A stretch of DNA of 64,000 nucleotides, taken from Pirellulales bacterium. Lineage in GTDB: Bacteria; Planctomycetota; Planctomycetia; Pirellulales; Thermoguttaceae. The notes under the pieces were generated by a model. That model searched no databases. It saw only the letters and a program-made list of their open reading frames with translations, and was not told where the DNA came from. The stretch covers positions 1-64,000 of the forward strand of contig JADLEL010000051.1 in the NCBI GenBank assembly GCA_020846145.1, in the 5' to 3' direction. Positions 55,617 through 64,000 of this stretch are shown one piece after another (within the stretch, counting starts at the first letter, position 1; every line of letters begins with the position of its first letter). The position numbers were made by a program, and so were the translations under genes.

Positions 55617-57242
55617 ATGCACCGATTTTTTTCCCGCTCCTTGGTTCTGCTCTTCATGCTCGGCCTTGCGCTCGGCTGCGGGCGGCGGGCGGGGAACGAT
55701 CCTCCGCAAAAAGAACTCGCGAAAAGCAATTCCCCACCGGCCGCAAAAAGCAATCCCGCCATTCCGCCTTCCTCGAAGAATGCTCCCCCAGCCAAGCGGC
55801 AAGAAGCAAAACCGGCGCCCGCCGCCGAGAAAAATTCGGAGAAACCACCGACCAATGCGTTCGAGCAAGAACTAACTCCGCCGGGGAAGCAACCCGATCG
55901 CGCTTCGCTGGGCGATTTGCTCAAACAGCCGGCCGATTCGATGTCGCGGATGGTCCCCGATTATCCGCGGATCGTCGTCGATGACAAAAGGGTCGCGGCC
56001 GCCGGAATCCGCAAAATCCCCGGCAAACGGCTCACGCTCTACACCGACGTGCCCGGCGAGGAGATCGACCGGCTGCCGGAAGTCTTCGATCTGGCCTTTC
56101 CCCAATACTGCGAATACTTCGGCGTCGATCCGAAGACGCTTGACGATTGGCATGCGACCGGCTTTTTGATGAAGGACCGGAAACGGTTCGCCGAAGCCGG
56201 CCTGATTCCGGCGGCGCTGCCCAATTTTCGCAACGGCTTCTCCTGGAACTTCGATCTCTGGCTTTACGATCAGACGAGCGATTACTACCGGCGGCATCTG
56301 CTGCTGCACGAAGGGGTCCACAGTTTCATGAACACGGTGCTGGGCGGATGCGGCGCGCCCTGGTACATGGAAGGCATGGCCGAGATGCTTTCCACCCATG
56401 CCTGGCGCGACGGCCGGCTCGCGCTCAATTATTTCCCGCAAAACCGGGAGGAAGTGCCCGAACTGGGCCGCATCCGCATTATTCGCGACGAGGTTGCGGC
56501 GGGCCGCGCGTTGCCGCTTGCAAAGATCATCGAGTATCCGGCTTCGGCGCATCACGCGAACGACGGCTACGCCTGGTCTTGGGCGGCGGCGAAATTCCTG
56601 GACGCGCATCCGCGTTACCAAAAGCGCTTCCGCGAATTGTCCAAAAACGTGCCGCACGTCGATTTCAACGCGAATTTCCGCAAAAGCTTCGCCGCCGATC
56701 TGCCCGAGATGTGCGAAGAGTGGCAGGCGTTCGCCGCCGGCTTGGAGTACGGATACGATATTCCGCGAACGGCGATCGATTTCACGCCGGGCAAGCCGAT
56801 CGGGGAAAAATCGGGATCGACAAATGGCGAATCGATCGCCGTAACGGTTTCCTCCGATCGCGGCTGGCAAAACAGCGGCATCCGGCTGGATGGCGGCAGG
56901 AAGTACGAGCTAACCGCGTCGGGCCGCTGGCGCAAAACATGCCGCCCGGCGTTCTGGAGCGGATTGAAAAATCCGCCCGATCAGATCGAGTTGGAGCCGA
57001 ACGGCGTTTCGATTCGCTATTATCGCGGCCGGCCGCTCGGCATCCTGCTTGCCGCCGTGCGGCCCGACCGTCCAAATCCCGAAAAATCCTCGGTCTTTCT
57101 GAATCCCCTCCCCCTCGGTCCGAAAGCCTCCCTCGTCCCCGATGAATCCGGCACCCTCTTTTTCAAACTCAACGACTCGGGGGCCGACCTGGAGAGTAAC
57201 GAAGGGGGGATCGCATGTAAAGTCGCCCGCCAAATTCCGTAG
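55617..57242 (+). CDS. Lipoprotein with HExxH zinc-metalloprotease-like motif
   Basis: LVLLFMLGLALGCGRR lipobox; RRHLLLHEGVHSFMNTVLGGCGAPWYMEGMAEMLSTH. Confidence 0.75.
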   Translation: MHRFFSRSLVLLFMLGLALGCGRRAGNDPPQKELAKSNSPPAAKSNPAIPPSSKNAPPAKRQEAKPAPAAEKNSEKPPTNAFEQELTPPGKQPDRASLGDLLKQPADSMSRMVPDYPRIVVDDKRVAAAGIRKIPGKRLTLYTDVPGEEIDRLPEVFDLAFPQYCEYFGVDPKTLDDWHATGFLMKDRKRFAEAGLIPAALPNFRNGFSWNFDLWLYDQTSDYYRRHLLLHEGVHSFMNTVLGGCGAPWYMEGMAEMLSTHAWRDGRLALNYFPQNREEVPELGRIRIIRDEVAAGRALPLAKIIEYPASAHHANDGYAWSWAAAKFLDAHPRYQKRFRELSKNVPHVDFNANFRKSFAADLPEMCEEWQAFAAGLEYGYDIPRTAIDFTPGKPIGEKSGSTNGESIAVTVSSDRGWQNSGIRLDGGRKYELTASGRWRKTCRPAFWSGLKNPPDQIELEPNGVSIRYYRGRPLGILLAAVRPDRPNPEKSSVFLNPLPLGPKASLVPDESGTLFFKLNDSGADLESNEGGIACKVARQIP

Positions 57243-57362
57243 GCGGGGCTTCGCCCCCGACGTTTGGATCTCCGACGGCGGGCATCTGATCAACGTCACC
57301 CACCCCGACCAAGTGAATGAATTCATTCGCGCGGCGATGCAACGGGCAGCCGCCGATCGAAC

Positions 57363-58043
57363 CTAAGTCTTGCCGACGATCTTTTCCACCAAACCTCGCG
57401 GCTGGCCGATATCGAGCACGTGCAGACGGCCGACATAAGGCGCGGCGGCGGGTGTTAAAAAGCCCGGTTTGGCCGCCACGAAGGTGCAGGTCTCGGCCGC
57501 GCGGATCGCGTGCCGCGCCGGCTCGCCCGTGTCGCAGTCCAATCCGCTCGGCAGATCGATCGCCAGCTTGGGCGCCGCGGCGGCGTTGAGTTGATCGATG
57601 ACTTCATCGAAGGGAGAACGCGGGTCGCCGCGCGCGCCGGTGCCCAAGAGCCCATCGACGATCCACGCCGCGCCGCGAAGCAGTTTTTCCAGCCGCGGCG
57701 CATCGTGCCGGTTGCCGAAAACTTCAATCGGTACGTCGGTCTTTTCCAGAATGCGGAAATTGACGGCCGCGTCGCCCGTCAGTTCGGCCGGCTCGGCCCA
57801 GAGCAATATTTTGACCGCATGGCCGCGCAGGTCCAAGTGCCGCGCGATCACGAATCCGTCGCCGGCGTTGTTCCCTTTGCCGCAGCAAATCACGACCGGT
57901 CCGGTTAGCCCCAAGCGGCAGAGCACGTCGGCCGCGCCGCGCCCGGCGTTCTCCATGAGCACAAGACCGGTCATGCCGTACTCGTCGGTCGCCAGCCGAT
58001 CGACCAGGCGCGATTGTTCGCGGGTAAGCGCGATCGATTGCAT
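57363..58043 (-). CDS. nnrE: NAD(P)H-hydrate epimerase (YjeF N-terminal family)
   Basis: GMTGLVLMENAGRGAADVL, VICCGKGNNAGDGFVIARHL, WIVDGLLGTGARGDPRSP, AIDLPSGLDCDTG. Confidence 0.93.
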   Translation of the reverse strand: MQSIALTREQSRLVDRLATDEYGMTGLVLMENAGRGAADVLCRLGLTGPVVICCGKGNNAGDGFVIARHLDLRGHAVKILLWAEPAELTGDAAVNFRILEKTDVPIEVFGNRHDAPRLEKLLRGAAWIVDGLLGTGARGDPRSPFDEVIDQLNAAAAPKLAIDLPSGLDCDTGEPARHAIRAAETCTFVAAKPGFLTPAAAPYVGRLHVLDIGQPRGLVEKIVGKT

Positions 58044-58137
58044 GATGTTGACTGCCGAAAAAAAGCCCTTTCCTCAAGCGTCTAAATAACCTAAAATAGA
58101 TTGGTCATTGTATCATCGAAAAGGAAGGAAGGCCATC

Positions 58138-58371
58138 ATGCCGCTTTACGAATACACCTGCAAAACGTGCGGAAACGACTTCGAAGAGTTGGTCCTCGGC
58201 GACGTCAAGCCGGAATGCCCCTCCTGCGGATCGGCCGCCCTGACGAAGAACATGAGCGCCCCGGCGGCGCACGCCAACTCCGGCGCGAAAGACCCCGCCT
58301 GCCCCGTCCAATCTACTTGCGGCGCAACGCACTGCTGCGGCCAGAATTGCGGCATGGGCGATTTTCTGTGA
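58138..58371 (+). CDS. FmdB-type zinc ribbon protein
   Basis: MPLYEYTCKTCGNDFEELVLGDVKPECPSCGSAALTKNMS. Confidence 0.92.
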   Translation: MPLYEYTCKTCGNDFEELVLGDVKPECPSCGSAALTKNMSAPAAHANSGAKDPACPVQSTCGATHCCGQNCGMGDFL

Positions 58372-58558
58372 ATAATCTCCCCCGAGCCAACGAGCCCGAT
58401 CGTCCCCGGCTTCGCCGGCAATAGCGGGTGACGCTGCCGGCTTGCCCGGCAGTGTTGTGAAGAAATGACTGAACGATTCGATTTTCCGAACGGAAAACCT
58501 GGCCGGCCCAACACGTCCGATCTGCACTGCCGGACAAGCCGGCAGAGGCGCGCTTCCG

Positions 58559-60091
58559 TTACTCCTCATCCTCCGCGACATTTTCCGGCGGTTTCCCGCC
58601 GGTCGCCGTCCAATCGCGGCGTTGGCGGGAACTGGGGATGTTCATCGCCTTGCGGTATTTGGTGATCGTCCGCCGGGCGACGGTGATGCCCTGCGCGCCC
58701 ATCGCGGCCACGAGTTGGTCGTCGGAAAGCGGATGCTGCTTGTCTTCCTTGTCGATGACTTCCTGCAGCTTCAGCCGCACGATGTCCCAGGCGACTTCCT
58801 CGCCGCCGGCGCTCGTCGTGCCGCCGCAGAAGAACCGTTTGAGCGGGAAGATGCCGCGCGGCGTTTGAATCCACTTGTCGTCCACCGCCCGGCTCACGGT
58901 CGTGACGTGTACGCCCACCTTGTCGGCGATCTGCTGCATCTTGAGCGGCTCGATGGCCTCCGGCCCTTTGTTCAGAAATTCGATCTGATGATCGACGATC
59001 GCCTGCGAGACTTTCGTCAGCGTGCCGCGGCGCTGCTCGATCGATTCGATGAGCCACTGCGCCGAATTGACCTTCCGCTTGATGTACTCCCGCGTCTCCT
59101 CGGTGGTGTCGGCGTCTTGCAGCAGCTTGCGATAGTACGGACTGATGTGCAGGCTGGGCATCTGGGTGTCCTCGAGCCGCACCGCGTATTTGCCGCCGTC
59201 GTCGAGTTCCACGAACACGTCCGGGGTAACCGACGGGGCCGTAACGTTGATGAAATCGGCGCCCGGCTTGGGATGCAGCTTGCGCAGCTCGACGAGCGCG
59301 TTCTGGATGCGCTCGATGGTGTAGTTCGTCTTCCGGCAGATGACCGGCAGCCGATTGTGTTCGAGGTCCTCGAGATGATGGGAGATGAGCGTCTCGAGTT
59401 CCTCGTGCATCGCCATGCCCGGCACGAGTTGCAGCAGCAGGCATTCGCGCAGGTCGCGGGCGGCGATGCCCGGCGGATCGAGCTTCTGCACGATGTCCAG
59501 CGCCCGTTGGGCCAATGCCAGTTCATCCTTGCCGCGGCCGCCGCCCAGCAGGTCTTCGAGCCGGCCTTGCAAGTAGCCGTTGCTATCGAGATTGGCGATG
59601 ATCCGCTCGCAGAACAGGCGGATTTCCGGCTCCAGATCGAACCAGCCCAGTTGATCGGCGAGATAATCCTGCAGCGATTGCGGCCGGGCGACCATGTTCG
59701 CCATCGCGTCCAGCTTGCGGTCGCCCGCCTCTTCGACCTGCTCGCGCGACGGGCGGCTGCGCTCCTCGAAATGGTCGGGCCATTGCTCGTCCATCTTCAA
59801 CAGCCGCTCGAAATCGTCCTCGTTGCTGTGCGCTTCGTCGATCACCAATTCGCGCTCGTCCTCGCTGGGGGCGTCGGGCACGTCGCGCTCGACCGGCTCT
59901 CCCGCCGCCTCGACGGCCATTTCCGGCTCTTCCTCGAGGACCTCCAGGACCGGATTCTCCTCCATCTCCTGCTCGATCCGCTCCTGCAATGCGAGGATCG
60001 GCAACTGCAGAATCTCCATCGACTGGATCATCCGCGGCGCCAGCACCTGCTTCTGCACCATCCGCAGTTCTTGGCCGAACGACAAACGCAT
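58559..60091 (-). CDS. rpoN: RNA polymerase sigma-54 factor
   Basis: MRLSFGQELRMVQKQVLAPRMIQSMEILQLPILALQERIEQEMEENPVLE; HVTTVSRAVDDKWIQTPRGIFPLKRFF; ARRTITKYRKAMNIPSSRQRR (RpoN box). Confidence 0.97.
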   Translation of the reverse strand: MRLSFGQELRMVQKQVLAPRMIQSMEILQLPILALQERIEQEMEENPVLEVLEEEPEMAVEAAGEPVERDVPDAPSEDERELVIDEAHSNEDDFERLLKMDEQWPDHFEERSRPSREQVEEAGDRKLDAMANMVARPQSLQDYLADQLGWFDLEPEIRLFCERIIANLDSNGYLQGRLEDLLGGGRGKDELALAQRALDIVQKLDPPGIAARDLRECLLLQLVPGMAMHEELETLISHHLEDLEHNRLPVICRKTNYTIERIQNALVELRKLHPKPGADFINVTAPSVTPDVFVELDDGGKYAVRLEDTQMPSLHISPYYRKLLQDADTTEETREYIKRKVNSAQWLIESIEQRRGTLTKVSQAIVDHQIEFLNKGPEAIEPLKMQQIADKVGVHVTTVSRAVDDKWIQTPRGIFPLKRFFCGGTTSAGGEEVAWDIVRLKLQEVIDKEDKQHPLSDDQLVAAMGAQGITVARRTITKYRKAMNIPSSRQRRDWTATGGKPPENVAEDEE

Positions 60092-60128
60092 ATTCAGGGG
60101 CGAGGGGTTAGGGGCGTGGGGTGCGGGA

Positions 60129-60240
60129 ATGATGAATGCTGAATGATGAATGATGAATTGAAAGCACCATCTCATTCGCCATTCGGATACACGTTAGTCC
60201 CGTTGTGGTATTCATCATTCATCATTCAGCATTCATCATT
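60129..60240. repeat. Long inverted repeat of heptad arrays (aatgatgaatgctgaatgatgaatgatgaat / attcatcattcatcattcagcattcatcatt)
   Basis: ~31-bp perfectly complementary arms flanking ~50 bp between rpoN and recR. Confidence 0.9.
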
Positions 60241-60242
60241 TC

Positions 60243-60842
60243 CTAAAACTTTTGTCTTCCGCTCATCGCGTCGGCGAGGATTTCCTTGTTGGCGAACTCG
60301 AGCACGCTGCCGGTGGTGATGCCGCGGGCGAGGCGGGTGATTTGCACGGGAAATTCGCCGAGCAGGTTCGAGATGTGCAGCGACGTGCCGTCGCCTTCGA
60401 CCGTCGGGTTGGTCGCCATGATGACTTCCTTGAACCGGCCCGAGCGCACGCGCTCGACCAAGGCGTCGATGGTAAGCTGGTCGGGATTGATGCCCTCCAG
60501 GGGTGCAATCCGACCCAGCAAAACGTGATACAATCCGCGATACACGCCGGCCTGCTCCAGGGCGATCAAATCGCGCGGCTGCTCGACCACGCACAACACG
60601 TCCCGATCGCGGCGGGAGTCCTTGCAAATATCGCACAACTCTTCTTCCGCTAAATTATAACACGCGCTGCAATACCGCACGTTCTCTTTCACCGCCCGAA
60701 TGGCCTCGGCCAACGCCAGCGCCTCGTTTTTATGCACGCGCAACACGTGGTAGGTCAACCGTTCGGCCGACTTCCGCCCGATGCCGGGCAGTTTGGCGAA
60801 CTCGCCGATCAGCGTTACGACGGATTGCGTGAGTTCGGGCAT
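60243..60842 (-). CDS. recR: Recombination mediator protein RecR
   Basis: [59 protein letters not shown]. Confidence 0.95.
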   Translation of the reverse strand: MPELTQSVVTLIGEFAKLPGIGRKSAERLTYHVLRVHKNEALALAEAIRAVKENVRYCSACYNLAEEELCDICKDSRRDRDVLCVVEQPRDLIALEQAGVYRGLYHVLLGRIAPLEGINPDQLTIDALVERVRSGRFKEVIMATNPTVEGDGTSLHISNLLGEFPVQITRLARGITTGSVLEFANKEILADAMSGRQKF

Positions 60843-60954
60843 TCTTAGGGGAGAGGGGAGAGAGGAGAGGGGAGAGAAAGAAGCAATGCTTTCACTCCCT
60901 TGTTGCCGCAAATACTAACAGCCGGGCCCGCGAGAATATATTTTGCGCGTGCAT

Positions 60955-61347
60955 TCATTCTTCACTCTCCCCTCTCCCCTCTCCCCTCTCCCCTGCTCCC
61001 GTTCCCATGAGCTTCTCCATCGCCGCGTCCAAGCCGGGCACGGAGAGGCCGCCGGTGAGGTCGCGCATGGCGTCGGCGTGCATTTGTTTGCTTTTGGCGA
61101 TGGCCTGATTGACGGCCGCGACGACGAGGTCTTCCAAAAACTCGGCATCGCCCTGGGTGATGAGCGCGGGATCGATCTTGCAGCGCAGCACTTCCATGAG
61201 GCCGTTGACTTCGATCTCGACCATGCCGCCGCCCGACGAGCCGACGACCCGCCGGCTCTTCATTTCTTCTTGCAGCTTGCCCATCTGCCCGCCGATTTGC
61301 TGGGCCTGCTTCAAGATCGCGCCGAGATTGGACAGTCCTTTGAACAT
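60955..61347 (-). CDS. YbaB/EbfC nucleoid-associated protein
   Basis: LGAILKQAQQIGGQMGKLQEEM, GGMVEIEVNGLMEVLRCKIDPAL, EDLVVAAVNQAIAKSKQ. Confidence 0.95.
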   Translation of the reverse strand: MFKGLSNLGAILKQAQQIGGQMGKLQEEMKSRRVVGSSGGGMVEIEVNGLMEVLRCKIDPALITQGDAEFLEDLVVAAVNQAIAKSKQMHADAMRDLTGGLSVPGLDAAMEKLMGTGAGERGEGRGESEE

Positions 61348-61354
61348 GGTTGAT

Positions 61355-63136
61355 TTATTCCCTATTCGGCGGATCGACCTTTACGGGAGTGGCGCCGAAA
61401 AGTTCCGCCGCCTGTTGCACCATCGGATGTTTGGCGATTTCCATGACCAGTTGATGTTGCGAGACGGCCCGAACCGGCGCCGGCGCTGCTCCCGACGGAC
61501 CGCCGCTCTCTTCCACGATAAATTGCAGCCGAATCGGCTGGCCGGTTACTTCGGCCAGGGCCTGCTCGAAACGGACGACCTGCCGCTCGCACATCGACTT
61601 CGGCATAGCATACTCCGCTTTGAAGGAAATAGCCAGGGTATTTGGCGCGGAAATTGCTACGGCGTGAAACCGCCGAGCGTGGTCGGCCACCATGCCCGAT
61701 ACCCGGCCGATGGCCCGATTCCACAGTTCCATTGCATTTTCGGGCGTCAAAACGGTCGGAGATGCCACTTTTGGAGTGGCTTCGGGTGGCGATTGATAGG
61801 GTGTTACGATGGATTCATCGTTTTTTTTTCCACCCAAATCCCCTGCGGGCGATTCCAACGCCGGCGGAGATATGATGCCGGAAGAATATCCGGCGGAGGT
61901 TCCGGCGGAAGGTAGGTCGGAAGTCGGCAAAGGCGTTGCTCCCGAACCGACCACCGTAATCGGCATGCCGCTGCGCACCTGGGCGACGATTTGCGCAAGT
62001 TCCTCCAGATCTTCCAAGTGGCAAATGCGCACCAGCGCCAGTTCGGCCAGAATGCGACCCTGCGTGCTATACCGCATTCGGGAAAGCGTTTGGTCGAGTA
62101 TCTGCATCATCGCCAGCACCGTTTGCAGGCCCAACCGCTGTCCGGCCGCCGCGATATCGGCCGCGCTCGAAGGCGAGGCGTAGAGAAACGCGTCGGCTTG
62201 GCAGCCGACCGACGCCGCCATGCAATCGCGGAAGTAGCCGAAAAGCTGCTCGACGAGTTGCGGGGCATCGACGCCGGCATGGAGGGCGGCGTCCAAATCG
62301 TTGAGAGCCGCCGCCGCATCCCGGCCCACGATATGCCCGACGAGGCCCATCAAGAGCGAATCGCCCGCCGTGCCGAGCATGTTGTGAACGTCTTCGACGG
62401 TAATCTTGCCGGACGAGAAGGCCAAAAGCTGCTCCAAGAGCGATTGGCTGTCGCGCATCGAACCTGCCGCGCGGCGGGCGAGCACCTCGAGCGCCTGCGG
62501 ATCGGCCTCGACCCCCTCCGCATCGACAATCTGCCGTAATCTTTGCGCAATGGATTGAGTCAGAATGCCCGCAAAGTCGAACCGCTGACAGCGCGAAAGA
62601 ATCGTAATCGGGATTTTCGTCGCTTCGGTCGTGCAGAAGATGAATTTGACGTGCTCCGGCGGCTCCTCCAGCGTTTTCAAGAGGGCGTTGAACGCCTCGC
62701 GGGTGAGCATGTGGACTTCGTCGATAATATAGATTTTGTGCCGCGAACGGCTGGGTCGCACGTTCACGTTCTGCCGCAACTGGCGGATTTCATCGATGCC
62801 GCGATTGCTCGCGCCGTCGATCTCGAGCACATCCACGTCGTCACCGGCGGCAATCGCCCGGCAGGTGTCGCATTCGTTGCAAGGATGGGCGCTGGTTCCC
62901 TTTTCACAATTCAGCGCCTTGGCCAAAATCCGCGCCGCGGAAGTTTTTCCCACTCCCCGCGCGCCGGTGAAAAGATAGGCGTGCCCCACGCGGCCGGCGG
63001 CAATCGCATTGGTAAGCGCCTGCGACACGTGCTCCTGACCGACCAACTCCGCGAACGCCTGCGGCCGATAGCGCCGCGCCACCACGACGTATTGCTTGGC
63101 GGGAAGGGCTTCGGCGGCGAGGGGAGTATCGGACAT
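61355..63136 (-). CDS. dnaX: DNA polymerase III subunit gamma/tau
   Basis: ARRYRPQAFAELVGQEHVSQAL, HAYLFTGARGVGKTSAARILAKALNC, YIIDEVHMLTREAFNALLKTLEEPPEHVKFIFCTTE. Confidence 0.97.
   Translation of the reverse strand: MSDTPLAAEALPAKQYVVVARRYRPQAFAELVGQEHVSQALTNAIAAGRVGHAYLFTGARGVGKTSAARILAKALNCEKGTSAHPCNECDTCRAIAAGDDVDVLEIDGASNRGIDEIRQLRQNVNVRPSRSRHKIYIIDEVHMLTREAFNALLKTLEEPPEHVKFIFCTTEATKIPITILSRCQRFDFAGILTQSIAQRLRQIVDAEGVEADPQALEVLARRAAGSMRDSQSLLEQLLAFSSGKITVEDVHNMLGTAGDSLLMGLVGHIVGRDAAAALNDLDAALHAGVDAPQLVEQLFGYFRDCMAASVGCQADAFLYASPSSAADIAAAGQRLGLQTVLAMMQILDQTLSRMRYSTQGRILAELALVRICHLEDLEELAQIVAQVRSGMPITVVGSGATPLPTSDLPSAGTSAGYSSGIISPPALESPAGDLGGKKNDESIVTPYQSPPEATPKVASPTVLTPENAMELWNRAIGRVSGMVADHARRFHAVAISAPNTLAISFKAEYAMPKSMCERQVVRFEQALAEVTGQPIRLQFIVEESGGPSGAAPAPVRAVSQHQLVMEIAKHPMVQQAAELFGATPVKVDPPNRE
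61821..61829 (-). promoter_or_regulatory. Candidate slippage/frameshift site: A9 run in dnaX coding strand
   Basis: ggtggAAAAAAAAAcgatga; both alternate frames stop at once (61815 and 61804 in the ORF track). Confidence 0.7.
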
Positions 63137-63256
63137 GATTTAAGGATTGCAAATTGCAAATTGAGCGAAGGCTTTTATTGACGATTGCATAAATGGTATC
63201 AACACGGAGGCACGGAGGACACGGAGGTGTCAACTATGCATATTAGATTTCACACA

Positions 63257-63700
63257 TTATGGTTCGAGTTCTCTCCTTAAGATTTTCGCACCCTCATACC
63301 CTTTGTGCTTTTCGGCTTCCGTTTTCTTCATCCAAAAATTTACCGTATTTGCTAGAACGGACTCGACATATTTTGATGGTACGAAGAATACTTCGGGTGG
63401 CTTGTTTTCATCTTTGGGCCATTCGGCAGGCAAATAAACGAAAGCGTACCAAAGCGATGAATTCTTCGGAAAGATTGGTTTCTTTATTCTCCAGATATAC
63501 TTATCTTTCACTTTATTCAAAGTGGTTGTTCCCGTTTTCACCTGAATCGCGATGGTTTCTCCACCTTTCGGCATTGCGACGAACAGATCGATACCGGGAA
63601 CACCCGCTCTCGGCAATCCGACCACCATACCCAGAGCGGAGAGATACGCAGCCACGTAAAATTCACCAGTTGCTCCCGTAAGAATCGAATTATTTGCCAT
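63257..63700 (-). CDS. Hypothetical protein, possible PD-(D/E)XK/endonuclease-like fold
   Basis: TGATGEFYVAAYLSALG...GVPGIDLFVAMPKGGETIAIQVKTGT. Confidence 0.6.
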   Translation of the reverse strand: MANNSILTGATGEFYVAAYLSALGMVVGLPRAGVPGIDLFVAMPKGGETIAIQVKTGTTTLNKVKDKYIWRIKKPIFPKNSSLWYAFVYLPAEWPKDENKPPEVFFVPSKYVESVLANTVNFWMKKTEAEKHKGYEGAKILRRELEP

Positions 63701-63776
63701 TTCTTCAATCTCGATGTCCGTTTAAAACTCCGTGTCCTCCGTGTCTCCGTGGTTAATTCCTTGTTTTCCCGTTGTT

Positions 63777-63816
63777 CAATTTGCAATTTGCAATTTGCAA
63801 TTACCAATTTGCAATA
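63777..63816. repeat. Heptanucleotide array (CAATTTG)n
   Basis: caatttgcaatttgcaatttgcaattaccaatttgcaat. Confidence 0.9.
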
Positions 63817-63822
63817 AAGCAC

Positions 63823-63942
63823 TCGCCGGCGGCCGATGAGAGACCCGCCGCACCTGGAGATGACTGCTTATGGCTGCTGACTTTCGTCCCTGACCAGGTT
63901 CGCAGGTCCCCATCGCGGGGGCCTCTCATCGGACGCCGGCGA
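63823..63942 (-). ncRNA. ffs: Signal recognition particle RNA, small bacterial (4.5S-like)
   Basis: Minus strand contains ACCTGGTCAGGGACGAAAGTCAGCAGCC, matching the conserved SRP helix 8 region; terminal stem tcgccggcg(t)ccgatgagag / ctctcatcggccgccggcga; located upstream of dnaX. Confidence 0.93.
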
Positions 63943-64000
63943 TAAAAGGCTAATCCTTTATTTGTATGCTCTGTCCCCGAAATCGTCAAAGGGGGGCAGG

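Overview
Window is a GC-rich, gene-dense chromosomal segment with strong planctomycete (Pirellulales-like) character: BBP7-type outer-membrane protein, DUF1559 protein, an LEPxxxRQLLA-type N-terminal motif, a planctomycete J-like protein, and many Tat or Sec-exported proteins. About 38 real CDSs were called. Recognisable genes include argC, a cysteine synthase, hpt, a YhaO/YhaN-like nuclease-ATPase pair, a cyclophilin fused to a repetitive surface protein, an OleC-like AMP ligase, a CusA/CusB-type metal efflux pair, GH116, clpX, a secretin-like protein, apgM, pgi, nnrE, rpoN, recR, ybaB and dnaX, plus a small SRP RNA upstream of dnaX. Main points of interest: (1) a compact Vsr + GHKL/MORC-like ATPase-PD(D/E)XK + cytosine methyltransferase cassette (36.8-40.3 kb) that looks like a restriction/defence island; (2) an A9 slippery run in dnaX where both alternative frames stop within a few codons, predicting a gamma-like short product; (3) hairpin (REP/RAYT-like) elements inserted in frame inside two protein genes (oleC-like and cusA-like), plus many other palindromic units between genes, including a ~200 bp twin-hairpin element present twice; (4) a set of microsatellites that are all heptanucleotide arrays, sit at gene edges and form the 3' ends of several ORFs. 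No CRISPR array, tRNA, rRNA or transposase gene was recognised. All assignments come from reading the sequence and ORF translations; no searches were run.
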